A stretch of 64,000 nucleotides of DNA from Lepidurus packardi. Its lineage: Eukaryota > Arthropoda > Branchiopoda > Notostraca > Triopsidae. Below the pieces are notes generated by a model, which worked only from the letters and a program-made list of their open reading frames with translations, was not told the DNA's origin and ran no database searches. How positions within the stretch are numbered: the stretch's first letter is position 1; each line of letters opens with the position of its first letter. A program made the position numbers and the translations under genes. Of the stretch, positions 13,047-24,857 are shown piece after piece. The DNA lies in the NCBI GenBank assembly GCA_023053545.1, contig JAKZAN010000139.1, positions 1 through 64,000 on the forward strand, in the 5' to 3' direction.

Positions 13047-15409
13047 ATTATTTATTGCAACATATAAGGCTTTATAAAGCCTCTTTGTAACTATTTATCT
13101 CTACGAAATTGTAAGGGGTCAAACATTTTTGAGCCAAAATGCTCATCTAGTGATTTTTTAAATGTCTGTGTGGAGGAGAGTTTGATCACTTTTTCTGGTA
13201 GGCTATTCCATTCATCTACGATTCGGTTTTGGAAGGTCCAGCGGCCTACATCTTTGAAGAATCGTTCTGTTTTAAGTTTTAGGATATGGCCACGACAATT
13301 GCTTTGGTTGAAGCACAATATTTGTTCGGCGGACACATTTTCATAATAGGCGTGACACAATTTAAACGCTTCTATCAGGTCACCCCGTAGAAACCTATAT
13401 GCCAGAGTTGGCAGGTTCAGGGCTTTAAGTCTATCTGTATAGGAGAGGTGACGAAGATTTCCAGGAAATTTGGTTATTCTCCTTTGAACTTTTTCTAGGG
13501 CTTCTAGGTCCCTGTTGAAGAACGGGCGCGTTACACAGTGGCCGTACTCAAGAATAGGTCTAACGAGCGTTTTATACAGCATGGACAACATTGTTTTATC
13601 CACACAGGTGAAGTTTCGTCTAATTAGTCCCGCCACTCTGGTTGCTTTAGCCGCAATGCTCGCATAATGTTGTGAAAATTAAGTTTTGTGTCAATCAGGA
13701 CTCCAAGATCCCGTTCACAGTCGGTCTTGGCAATTACTTCGCCACCCAGGACATAACTACTTGTGACAGATTCATTTCCAATCCTCAGTTGGTGACACTT
13801 TGGGATGTTCAATTCCATCAGCCATTTCTCCATCCAAAGCTCAATACTTTTAATGTCATCTTGGAGCTTAATCATATCCTCCGGGCAGTTAATTACGTTA
13901 CTAATTTTGGTATCATCCGCGTAAAGAAAGACTGTCGACTCAATTTTGTCTGTTAGGTCATTTATATATATGTTAAATAGTAACGGACCCAGAACCGAGC
14001 CCTGGGGAACTCCGCTTAGGACATCTATCACTAAGTCACTGACTTCACCTTCAACACAAACTGACTGCGTCCGATTCGTTAAGAAACTTTTAATCCATTT
14101 AGTCAGCGTGGGTGAGGTACTAGGACCGAGACCGTAGTCAACTAATTTTTGAATAAGTCTACCATGGGGTACTTTGTCGAACGCCTTTTTAAGGTCCAGA
14201 TATATAACATCAGTTTGGAGCCCCTTATCCGCATTCTTTTTCCAGTTCTCGACAGCAAGTAAAAGTTGACTTTCAGCGGAGCGTCCAGGTAAGAATCCGA
14301 ACTGTTTATCTGATAATACTTTTCTGTGTCTAAATTCGGTCAAAATGTGGTCAGCAATAATTGATTCGAGGATTTTGCACGTTACACAAGTTAAACTAAT
14401 AGGCCTATAATTTGAGGGTAAGTCACGTTTCCCGGATTTAAAGATTGGGGTAACAACAGCACTATTCCATATTGTCGGGAGTTGGCCAGAGGAAATGGAT
14501 TTTCGATAAATGAAAGTAAGCGGTTTGACTAGGACAGCAGCAGCTTCTTTGAGGACTTTAGGGTGTAACATGTCCGGGCCAGGGGACTTGGATGTATCCA
14601 ACCTGTTAAGTTTCTCTAAAACCATTGACGCGCAAATATTGAGTGGGGGAAAAGGATCTTCCGAGACACAAGAATCAACCTCTGTTATATCTATTTCGCG
14701 CGTAAATACAACAGAGAAGTGTCGGTTTAGTACATTTGCCTTTTCAATCGGTTCAGAAACAGTAAGTCTCGTGGTTTCATCTAGTAATGGAGGTATAATG
14801 GTTCCGTTCTTTCTTTTCGCATTGACATGTTTCCAGAAGATTTTGGGATTGTCTTTTAAATTTTTTGCCAGTAGACTTTCTCTTCTGTTTACTTCCTGTC
14901 TGGTGGCTTTGCGCACTTTATTGCGGAAGCGTCGGTAATTTAACTCCAATGAAGAGTCATCTTTGTTTGATTTGAAGGCATTCCAGGCATCCCTTTTTTC
15001 GGCTATTAATTTCAATGTTTCCCTCGAAACTGCTGCTCTACTACTATGTCGTCTAGGCGGTATGAAGCAATATTCCACAGATTTTACTGTGCGCAGGAAC
15101 TTGCTGTACAGATCATCCATGGATTCTAAGTCTTGAAATGCTTGATCCCAGTTGACTTTGGAAAGGACTCTTCTTATCTCCTGGTAGTTGCCTTTATAGT
15201 AGTTCGGCCGTTGTATATTCTTCTTTTCCAGTCGGTTAGTTTGCAGGATAAAAGTTATTACAGCATGATCCGATTTTCCGATTGGCGACTGGACTTCAAC
15301 ATATGTCACAACCTCGGGGTTACTTACAAGTAGAAGATCGAGCAAGCTCGGTTTGTTTGTTCCACGGACTCGAGTGGGTTCTTCAATTAATTGGTCAAGG
15401 AAGTTATTG
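13047..15409 (-). mobile_element. LINE copy A, CR1/Jockey-group, 5'-truncated
   Basis: A non-LTR retrotransposon fragment embedded in satellite. Its 3' end (low coordinate) has an AT-only tail, a 16-bp palindrome at 13067-13082 and about 45 bp of 3' UTR. Its 5' end stops inside the endonuclease domain at ttattg (15404-15409), six bases that also belong to the satellite word cttattgaaatt. Copies B, C and D stop at exactly the same base. It is 2,363 bp, one base shorter than the others because of the deletion in its ORF. Confidence 0.93.
13067..13082. other. 16-bp palindrome at the LINE 3' end
   Basis: aggctttataaagcct is perfectly self-complementary and lies between the ORF2 stop and the AT-rich tail. 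The same element occurs in copies B-E (for B at 18076-18091). A 3'-terminal stem-loop followed by a short AT tail fits a reverse-transcriptase recognition site in LINE RNA; that role is inferred. Confidence 0.7.
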
Positions 15410-15507
15410 AAATTACACTGAAATTTCATTGAAATTTCGTTGAAATATGCTTGTAATTTTACGTGAAATTTCCTCGAAATCTTATTGAAATTACACTGAA
15501 ATTTCAT
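13091..15507 (-). pseudogene. LINE A ORF2 remnant: satellite-fused reverse transcriptase, frameshifted
   Basis: Reading from 15507, about 33 residues of satellite-encoded peptide run in frame into LINE ORF2. Only the end of the endonuclease remains (the SDH motif), followed by a reverse transcriptase of the non-LTR type. Motif A is DLKKAFD, the SGVPQGS motif follows, and the catalytic YADD is at residue 529 (codons ending at 13921). Near 13672 one G is missing compared with copies B-E (gttgtg against gttggtg), so the frame breaks after the RT palm. The C-terminal conserved region, with FKK and WNSLP motifs, continues in another frame from 13636 to the TAG at 13091. The product would be non-functional, and without an endonuclease it could not mobilise itself anyway. 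Confidence 0.9.
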
Positions 15508-18055
15508 TGAAATTTCGTTGAAATATGCTTGTAATTTTACCTGAAATTTCTATGAAATTTCCTTGAAATTTCCTTGGAATTTTACCTGAAATTTCCTCGA
15601 AATCTTATTGAAATTACACTGAAATTTCATTGAAATTTCGTTGAAATATGCTTGTAATTTTACCTGAAATTTCCTCGAAATCTTATTGAAATTACACTGA
15701 AATTTCATTGAAATTTCGTTGAAATATGCTTGTAATTTTACCTGAAATTTCAATGAAATTTCCTTGGAATTTCCTTGGAATTTCCCTGAAATTTGCTTGT
15801 AATTTTACCTGAAATTTCCTCGAAATCTTATTGAAATTACACTGAAATTTCATTGAAATTTCGTTGAAATATGCTTGTAATTTTAACTGAAATTTCAATG
15901 AAATTTCCTTGAAATTTGCTTGTAATTTTACCTGAAATTTCCTCGAAATCTTATTGAAATTACACTGAAACTTCAATGAGATTTGCTTGAAATTTGCTTG
16001 TAATTTTACCTGAAATTTCCTCGAAATCTTATTGAAATTACACTAAAATTTCATTGAAATTTAGTTGAAATATGCTTGTAATTTTACCTCAAATTTCAAA
16101 GAAATTTCCTTGAAATTTGATTGTAATTTTACCTGAAATTTTCTCGTAATCTTATTGAAATTACACTGAAATTTCATTGAAATTTCGTTGAAATATGCTT
16201 GTAATTTTACCTGAAATTTCAATGAAATTTCCTTGAAATTTGCTTGTAATTTTACCTGAAATTTCCTCGAAATCTTATTGAAATTACACTGAAATTTCAT
16301 TGAAATTTCGTTGAAATATGCTTGTAATTTTACTTGAAATTTCAATGAAATTTCATTGAAATTTCAGGTAAAATTACAAGCATATTTTACCTGAAATTTC
16401 AAAGACATTTCCTTGAAATTTCATTGAAATTTCGTTGAAATTTGCTTGTAATTTTACCTGAAATTTCAATGAAATTTCCTTGAAATTTGCTTGTAATTTT
16501 ACCTGAAATTTCCTCGAAATCTTATTGAAATTACACTGAAACTTCAATGAAATTTGCTTGAAATTTGCTTGTAATTTTACCTGAAATTTCCTCGAAATCT
16601 TATTGAAATTACACTAAAATTTCATTGAAATTTCGTTGAAATATGCTTGTAATTTAACCTCAAATTTCAAAGAAATTTCCTTGAAATTTGATTGTAATTT
16701 TACCTGAAATTTCCTCGTAATCTTATTGAAATTACACTGAAATTTCATTGAAATTTCGTTGAAATATGCTTGTAATTTTACCTGAAATTTCAATGAAATT
16801 TCCTTGAAATTTGATTGTAATTTTACTTGAAATTTCTTAGAAATCTTATTGAAATTACACTGAAATTTCATTGAAATTTCGTTGAAATATGCTTATAATT
16901 TTACCTGAAATTTCCTCGAAATCTTATTGAAATTACACTGAAATTTTATTGAAATTTCATTGAAATATGCTTGTAATTTTACCTGAAAATTCAATGAAAT
17001 TTCCTTGAAATTTGCTTGTAATTTTACTTGAAATTTCCTAGAAATCTTATTGAAATTACACTGAAATTTCATTGAAATTTCGTTGAAATATGCTTGTAAT
17101 TTTACCTGAAATTTCCTCGAAATCTTATTGAAATTACACTGAAATTTCACTGAAATTTCGTTGAAATATGCTTGTAATTTTACCTGAAATTTCCTCGAAA
17201 TCTTATTGAAATTACACTGAAATTTCATTGAAATTTCGTTGAAATATGCTTGTAATTTTACCTGAAATTTCAATGAAATTTCCTTGAAATTTGCTTGTAA
17301 TTTTACCTGAAATATCCTCGAAATCTTATTGAAATTTCCTTGAAATTTGCTTGTAATTTTACTTGAAATTTCTTAGAAATCTTATTGAAATTACACTGAA
17401 ATTTCATTGAAATTTCGTTGAAATATGCTTGTAATTTTACCTGAAATTTCCTCGAAATCTTATTGAAATTACACTGAAATTTCATTGAAATTTCGTTGAA
17501 ATATGCTTGTAATTTTACCTGAAAATTCAATGAAATTTCCTTGAAATTTGCTTGTAATTTTACTTGAAATTTCCTAGAAATCTTATTGAAATTACACTGA
17601 AATTTCATTGAAATTTCGTTGAAATATGCTTGTAATTTTACCTGAAATTTCCTCGAAATCTTATTGAAATTACACTGAAATTTCATTGAAATTTCGTTGA
17701 AATATGCTTGTAATTTTACCTGAAATTTCCTCGAAATCTTATTGAAATTACACTGAAATTTCATTGAAATTTCGTTGAAATATGCTTGTAATTTTACCTG
17801 AAATTTCAATGAAATTTCCTTGAAATCCTATTGAAATTACACAGAAATTTCATTGAAATTTCGTTGAAATATGCTTGTAATTTTACCTGAAATTTCCTCG
17901 AAATCTTATTGAAATTACACTGAAATTTCATTGAAATTTCGTTGAAATATGCTTGTAATTTTAACTGAAATTTCAATGAAATTTCCTTCAAAGTTGCTTG
18001 TAATTTCCCTGAAATTTGCTTGTAATTTTACCTGAAATTTCTTCAAAATCTTATT
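15410..18055. repeat. Satellite block 2, spacer of the 5,010-bp unit
   Basis: 2,646 bp of the same satellite between LINE copies A and B. It has the same length as block 5 (33229-35874) and almost the same sequence, so LINE plus spacer forms a 5,010-bp repeat unit. It carries one foldback palindrome. No gene is seen. Confidence 0.93.
16314..16387. repeat. Satellite foldback palindrome 8
   Basis: 34-bp inverted arms with an aaattt centre and one mismatch (tacttg against caggta). Confidence 0.88.
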
Positions 18056-20419
18056 ATTATTTATTGCAACATATAAGGCTTTATAAAGCCTCTTTGTAAC
18101 TATTTATCTCTACGAAATTGTAACGGGTCAAACATTTTTGAGCCAAAATGCTCATCTAGTGATTTTTTAAATGTCTGTGTGGAGGAGAGTTTGATCACTT
18201 TTTCTGGTAGGCTATTCCATTCATCTACGATTCGGTTTTGGAAGGTCCAGCGGCCTACATCTTTGAAGAATCGTTCTGTTTTAAGTTTTAGGATATGGCC
18301 ACGACAATTGCTTTGGTTGAAGCACAATATTTGTTCGGCGGACACATTTTCATAATAGGCGTGACACAATTTAAACGCTTCTATCAGGTCACCCCGTAGA
18401 AACCTATATGCCAGAGTTGGCAGGTTCAGGGCTTTGAGTCTATCTGTATAGGAGAGGTGACGAAGATTTCCAGGAAATTTGGTTATTCTCCTTTGAACTT
18501 TTTCTAGGGCTTCTAGGTCCCTGTTGAAGAACGGGCGCGTTACACAGTGGCCGTACTCAAGAATAGGTCTAACGAGCGTTTTATACAGCATGGACAACAT
18601 TGTTTTATCCACACAGGTGAAGTTTCGTCTAATTAGTCCCGCCACTCTGGTTGCTTTAGCCGCAATGCTCGCATAATGTTGGTGAAAATTAAGTTTTGTG
18701 TCAATCAGGACTCCAAGATCCCGTTCACAGTCGGTCTTGGCAATTACTTCGCCACCCAGGACATAACTACTTGTGACAGATTCATTTCCAATCCTCAGTT
18801 GGTGACACTTTGGGATGTTCAATTCCATCAGCCATTTCTCCATCCAAAGCTCAATACTTTTAATGTCATCTTGGAGCTTAATCATATCCTCCGGGCAGTT
18901 AATTACGTTACTAATTTTGGTATCATCCGCGTAAAGAAAGACTGTCGACTCAATTTTGTCTGTTAGGTCATTTATATATATGTTAAATAGTAACGGACCC
19001 AGAACCGAGCCCTGGGGAACTCCGCTTAGGACATCTATCACTAAGTCACTGACTTCACCTTCAACACAAACTGACTGCGTCCGATTCGTTAAGAAACTTT
19101 TAATCCATTTAGTCAGCGTGGGTGAGGTACTAGGACCGAGACCGTAGTCAACTAATTTTTGAATAAGTCTACCATGGGGTACTTTGTCGAACGCCTTTTT
19201 AAGGTCCAGATATATAACATCAGTTTGGAGCCCCTTATCCGCATTCTTTTTCCAGTTCTCGACAGCAAGTAAAAGTTGACTTTCAGCGGAGCGTCCAGGT
19301 AAGAATCCGAACTGTTTATCTGATAATACTTTTCTGTGTCTAAATTCGGTCAAAATGTGGTCAGCAATAATTGATTCGAGGATTTTGCACGTTACACAAG
19401 TTAAACTAATAGGCCTATAATTTGAGGGTAAGTCACGTTTCCCGGATTTAAAGATTGGGGTAACAACAGCACTATTCCATATTGTCGGGAGTTGGCCAGA
19501 GGAAATGGATTTTCGATAAATGAAAGTAAGCGGTTTGACTAGGACAGCAGCAGCTTCTTTGAGGACTTTAGGGTGTAACATGTCCGGGCCAGGGGACTTG
19601 GATGTATCCAACCTGTTAAGTTTCTCTAAAATCATTGACGCGCAAATATTGAGTGGGGGAAAAGGATCTTCCGAGACACAAGAATCAACCTCTGTTATAT
19701 CTATTTCGCGCGTAAATACAACAGAGAAGTGTCGGTTTAGTACATTTGCCTTTTCAATCGGTTCAGAAACAGTAAGTCTCGTGGTTTCATCTAGTAATGG
19801 AGGTATAATGGTTCCGTTCTTTCTTTTCGCATTGACATGTTTCCAGAAGATTTTGGGATTGTCTTTTAAATTTTTTGCCAGTAGACTTTCTCTTCTGTTT
19901 ACTTCCTGTCTGGTGGCTTTGCGCACTTTATTGCGGAAGCGTCGGTAATTTAACTCCAATGAAGAGTCATCTTTGTTTGATTTGAAGGCATTCCAGGCAT
20001 CCCTTTTTTCGGCTATTAATTTCAATGTTTCCCTCGAAACTGCTGCTCTACTACTATGTCGTCTAGGCGGTATGAAGCAATATTCCACAGATTTTACTGT
20101 GCGCAGGAACTTGCTGTACAGATCATCCATGGATTCTAAGTCTTGAAATGCTTGATCCCAGTTGACTTTGGAAAGGACTCTTCTTATCTCCTGGTAGTTG
20201 CCTTTATAGTAGTTCGGCCGTTGTATATTCTTCTTTTCCAGTCGGTTAGTTTGCAGGATAAAAGTTATTACAGCATGATCCGATTTTCCGATTGGCGACT
20301 GGACTTCAACATATGTCACAACCTCGGGGTTACTTACAAGTAGAAGATCGAGCAAGCTCGGTTTGTTTGTTCCACGGACTCGAGTGGGTTCTTCAATTAA
20401 TTGGTCAAGGAAGTTATTG
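18056..20419 (-). mobile_element. LINE copy B, 5'-truncated
   Basis: 2,364 bp, with the same 5' and 3' junctions as copies A, C and D and the same satellite on both sides. Its reading frame is unbroken. Confidence 0.93.
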
Positions 20420-20517
20420 AAATTACACTGAAATTTCATTGAAATTTCGTTGAAATATGCTTGTAATTTTACGTGAAATTTCCTCGAAATCTTATTGAAA
20501 TTACACTGAAATTTCAT
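18100..20517 (-). CDS. Satellite-LINE chimeric ORF: endonuclease-less reverse transcriptase
   Basis: An uninterrupted 805-codon ORF. Residues 1-33 are the satellite peptide repeat; LINE ORF2 begins near residue 34. What remains of the APE-type endonuclease is its last part, with S79-D80-H81. The reverse transcriptase follows: an SPGPD motif, NYRPISL, motif A with D438, SGVPQGS at 498-504, and YADD at 529-532 (codons 18922-18933) supplying the other two catalytic aspartates. The C-terminal segment has conserved RFF, WNSLP and FKK motifs typical of CR1-like ORF2. All RT catalytic residues are present, but most of the endonuclease is missing, so it could not nick a target by itself. The ATG lies in satellite, just after an in-frame TAG. 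There is no evidence that it is expressed. Confidence 0.8.
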   Translation of the reverse strand: MKFQCNFNKISRKFHVKLQAYFNEISMKFQCNFNNFLDQLIEEPTRVRGTNKPSLLDLLLVSNPEVVTYVEVQSPIGKSDHAVITFILQTNRLEKKNIQRPNYYKGNYQEIRRVLSKVNWDQAFQDLESMDDLYSKFLRTVKSVEYCFIPPRRHSSRAAVSRETLKLIAEKRDAWNAFKSNKDDSSLELNYRRFRNKVRKATRQEVNRRESLLAKNLKDNPKIFWKHVNAKRKNGTIIPPLLDETTRLTVSEPIEKANVLNRHFSVVFTREIDITEVDSCVSEDPFPPLNICASMILEKLNRLDTSKSPGPDMLHPKVLKEAAAVLVKPLTFIYRKSISSGQLPTIWNSAVVTPIFKSGKRDLPSNYRPISLTCVTCKILESIIADHILTEFRHRKVLSDKQFGFLPGRSAESQLLLAVENWKKNADKGLQTDVIYLDLKKAFDKVPHGRLIQKLVDYGLGPSTSPTLTKWIKSFLTNRTQSVCVEGEVSDLVIDVLSGVPQGSVLGPLLFNIYINDLTDKIESTVFLYADDTKISNVINCPEDMIKLQDDIKSIELWMEKWLMELNIPKCHQLRIGNESVTSSYVLGGEVIAKTDCERDLGVLIDTKLNFHQHYASIAAKATRVAGLIRRNFTCVDKTMLSMLYKTLVRPILEYGHCVTRPFFNRDLEALEKVQRRITKFPGNLRHLSYTDRLKALNLPTLAYRFLRGDLIEAFKLCHAYYENVSAEQILCFNQSNCRGHILKLKTERFFKDVGRWTFQNRIVDEWNSLPEKVIKLSSTQTFKKSLDEHFGSKMFDPLQFRRDK

Positions 20518-22493
20518 TGAAATTTCGTTGAAATATGCTTGTAATTTTACCTGAAATTTCTATGAAATTTCCTTGAAATTTCCTTGGAATTTTACCTGAA
20601 ATTTCCTCGAAATCTTATTGAAATTACACTGAAATTTCATTGAAATTTCGTTGAAATATGCTTGTAATTTTACCTGAAATTTCCTCGAAATCTTATTGAA
20701 ATTACACTGAAATTTCATTGAAATTTCGTTGAAATATGCTTGTAATTTTACCTGAAATTTCAATGAAATTTCCTTGGAATTTCCTTGGAATTTCCCTGAA
20801 ATTTGCTTGTAATTTTACCTGAAATTTCCTCGAAATCTTATTGAAATTACACTGAAATTTCATTGAAATTTCGTTGAAATATGCTTGTAATTTTAACTGA
20901 AATTTCAATGAAATTTCCTTGAAATTTGCTTGTAATTTTACCTGAAATTTCCTCGAAATCTTATTGAAATTACACTGAAACTTCAATGAAATTTGCTTGA
21001 AATTTGCTTGTAATTTTACCTGAAATTTCCTCGAAATCTTATTGAAATTACACTAAAATTTCATTGAAATTTCGTTGAAATATGCTTGTAATTTAACCTC
21101 AAATTTCAAAGAAATTTCCTTGAAATTTGATTGTAATTTTACCTGAAATTTTCTCGTAATCTTATTGAAATTACACTGAAATTTCATTGAAATTTCGTTG
21201 AAATATGCTTGTAATTTTACCTGAAATTTCAATGAAATTTCCTTGAAATTTGCTTGTAATTTTACCTGAAATTTCTTAGAAATCTTATTGAAATTACACT
21301 GAAATTTCATTGAAATTTCGTTGAAATATGCTTATAATTTTACCTGATATTTCCTCGAAATCTTATTGAAATTACACTGAAATTTTATTGAAATTTCATT
21401 GAAATATGCTTGTAATTTTACCTGAAAATTCAATGAAATTTCCTTGAAATTTGCTTGTAATTTTACTTGAAATTTCCTAGAAATCTTATTGAAATTACAC
21501 TGAAATTTCATTGAAATTTCGTTGAAATATGCTTGTAATTTTACCTGAAATTTCCTCGAAATCTTATTGAAATTACACTGAAATTTCACTGAAATTTCGT
21601 TGAAATATGCTTGTAATTTTACTGAAATTTCCTCGAAATCTTATTGAAATTACACTGAAATTTCATTGAAATTTCGTTGAAATATGCTTGTAATTTTACC
21701 TGAAATTTCAATGAAATTTCCTTGAAATTTGCTTGTAATTTTACCTGAAATATCCTCGAAATCTTATTGAAATTTCCTTGAAATTTGCTTGTAATTTTAC
21801 TTGAAATTTCTTAGAAATCTTATTGAAATTACACTGAAATTTCATTGAAATTTCGTTGAAATATGCTTGTAATTTTACCTGAAATTTCCTCGAAATCTTA
21901 TTGAAATTACACTGAAATTTCATTGAAATTTCGTTGAAATATGCTTGTAATTTTACCTGAAAATTCAATGAAATTTCCTTGAAATTTGCTTGTAATTTTA
22001 CTTGAAATTTCCTAGAAATCTTATTGAAATTACACTGAAATTTCATTGAAATTTCGTTGAAATATGCTTGTAATTTTACCTGAAATTTCCTCGAAATCTT
22101 ATTGAAATTACACTGAAATTTCATTGAAATTTCGTTGAAATATGCTTGTAATTTTACCTGAAATTTCCTCGAAATCTTATTGAAATTACACTGAAATTTC
22201 ATTGAAATTTCGTTGAAATATGCTTGTAATTTTACCTGAAATTTCAATGAAATTTCCTTGAAATCCTATTGAAATTACACAGAAATTTCATTGAAATTTC
22301 GTTGAAATATGCTTGTAATTTTACCTGAAATTTCCTCGAAATCTTATTGAAATTACACTGAAATTTCATTGAAATTTCGTTGAAATATGCTTGTAATTTT
22401 AACTGAAATTTCAATGAAATTTCCTTCAAAGTTGCTTGTAATTTCCCTGAAATTTGCTTGTAATTTTACCTGAAATTTCTTCAAAATCTTATT
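20420..22493. repeat. Satellite block 3, shortened spacer
   Basis: Equivalent of block 2 but about 572 bp shorter. At 20980 the sequence jumps to the equivalent of 16541, losing the part that holds the foldback palindrome, and one further base is missing near 21617. No gene is seen. Confidence 0.92.
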
Positions 22494-24857
22494 ATTATTT
22501 ATTGCAACATATAAGGCTTTATAAAGCCTCTTTGTAACTATTTATCTCTACGAAATTGTAACGGGTCAAACATTTTTGAGCCAAAATGCTCATCTAGTGA
22601 TTTTTTAAATGTCTGTGTGGAGGAGAGTTTGATCACTTTTTCTGGTAGGCTATTCCATTCATCTACGATTCGGTTTTGGAAGGTCCAGCGGCCTACATCT
22701 TTGAAGAATCGTTCTGTTTTAAGTTTTAGGATATGGCCACGACAATTGCTTTGGTTGAAGCACAATATTTGTTCGGCGGACACATTTTCATAATAGGCGT
22801 GACACAATTTAAACGCTTCTATCAGGTCACCCCGTAGAAACCTATATGCCAGAGTTGGCAGGTTCAGGGCTTTGAGTCTATCTGTATAGGAGAGGTGACG
22901 AAGATTTCCAGGAAATTTGGTTATTCTCCTTTGAACTTTTTCTAGGGCTTCTAGGTCCCTGTTGAAGAACGGGCGCGTTACACAGTGGCCGTACTCAAGA
23001 ATAGGTCTAACGAGCGTTTTATACAGCATGGACAACATTGTTTTATCCACACAGGTGAAGTTTCGTCTAATTAGTCCCGCCACTCTGGTTGCTTTAGCCG
23101 CAATGCTCGCATAATGTTGGTGAAAATTAAGTTTTGTGTCAATCAGGACTCCAAGATCCCGTTCACAGTCGGTCTTGGCAATTACTTCGCCACCCAGGAC
23201 ATAACTACTTGTGACAGATTCATTTCCAATCCTCAGTTGGTGACACTTTGGGATGTTCAATTCCATCAGCCATTTCTCCATCCAAAGCTCAATACTTTTA
23301 ATGTCATCTTGGAGCTTAATCATATCCTCCGGGCAGTTAATTACGTTACTAATTTTGGTATCATCCGCGTAAAGAAAGACTGTCGACTCAATTTTGTCTG
23401 TTAGGTCATTTATATATATGTTAAATAGTAACGGACCCAGAACCGAGCCCTGGGGAACTCCGCTTAGGACATCTATCACTAAGTCACTGACTTCACCTTC
23501 AACACAAACTGACTGCGTCCGATTCGTTAAGAAACTTTTAATCCATTTAGTCAGCGTGGGTGAGGTACTAGGACCGAGACCGTAGTCAACTAATTTTTGA
23601 ATAAGTCTACCATGGGGTACTTTGTCGAACGCCTTTTTAAGGTCCAGATATATAACATCAGTTTGGAGCCCCTTATCCGCATTCTTTTTCCAGTTCTCGA
23701 CAGCAAGTAAAAGTTGACTTTCAGCGGAGCGTCCAGGTAAGAATCCGAACTGTTTATCTGATAATACTTTTCTGTGTCTAAATTCGGTCAAAATGTGGTC
23801 AGCAATAATTGATTCGAGGATTTTGCACGTTACACAAGTTAAACTAATAGGCCTATAATTTGAGGGTAAGTCACGTTTCCCGGATTTAAAGATTGGGGTA
23901 ACAACAGCACTATTCCATATTGTCGGGAGTTGGCCAGAGGAAATGGATTTTCGATAAATGAAAGTAAGCGGTTTGACTAGGACAGCAGCAGCTTCTTTGA
24001 GGACTTTAGGGTGTAACATGTCCGGGCCAGGGGACTTGGATGTATCCAACCTGTTAAGTTTCTCTAAAACCATTGACGCGCAAATATTGAGTGGGGGAAA
24101 AGGATCTTCCGAGACACAAGAATCAACCTCTGTTATATCTATTTCGCGCGTAAATACAACAGAGAAGTGTCGGTTTAGTACATTTGCCTTTTCAATCGGC
24201 TCAGAAACAGTAAGTCTCGTGGTTTCATCTAGTAATGGAGATATAATGGTTCCGTTCTTTCTTTTCGCATTGACATGTTTCCAGAAGATTTTGGGATTGT
24301 CTTTTAAATTTTTTGCCAGTAGACTTTCTCTTCTGTTTACTTCCTGTCTGGTGGCTTTGCGCACTTTATTGCGGAAGCGTCGGTAATTTAACTCCAATGA
24401 AGAGTCATCTTTGTTTGATTTGAAGGCATTCCAGGCATCCCTTTTTTCGGCTATTAATTTCAATGTTTCCCTCGAAACTGCTGCTCTACTACTATGTCGT
24501 CTAGGCGGTATGAAGCAATATTCCACAGATTTTACTGTGCGCAGGAACTTGCTGTACAGATCATCCATGGATTCTAAGTCTTGAAATGCTTGATCCCAGT
24601 TGACTTTGGAAAGGACTCTTCTTATCTCCTGGTAGTTGCCTTTATAGTAGTTCGGCCGTTGTATATTCTTCTTTTCCAGTCGGTTAGTTTGCAGGATAAA
24701 AGTTATTACAGCATGATCCGATTTTCCGATTGGCGACTGGACTTCAACATATGTCACAACCTCGGGGTTACTTACAAGTAGAAGATCGAGCAAGCTCGGT
24801 TTGTTTGTTCCACGGACTCGAGTGGGTTCTTCAATTAATTGGTCAAGGAAGTTATTG
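22494..24857 (-). mobile_element. LINE copy C, 5'-truncated
   Basis: 2,364 bp with the shared junctions. The satellite just beyond its 5' end lacks one 78-bp block found next to copies A, B and D. Confidence 0.93.

Noticed and set aside
18676-20343. Plus-strand ORFs of 63-142 codons across each LINE copy
   Set aside because: They are antisense to the reverse transcriptase, recur identically in every copy and have no recognisable domain.
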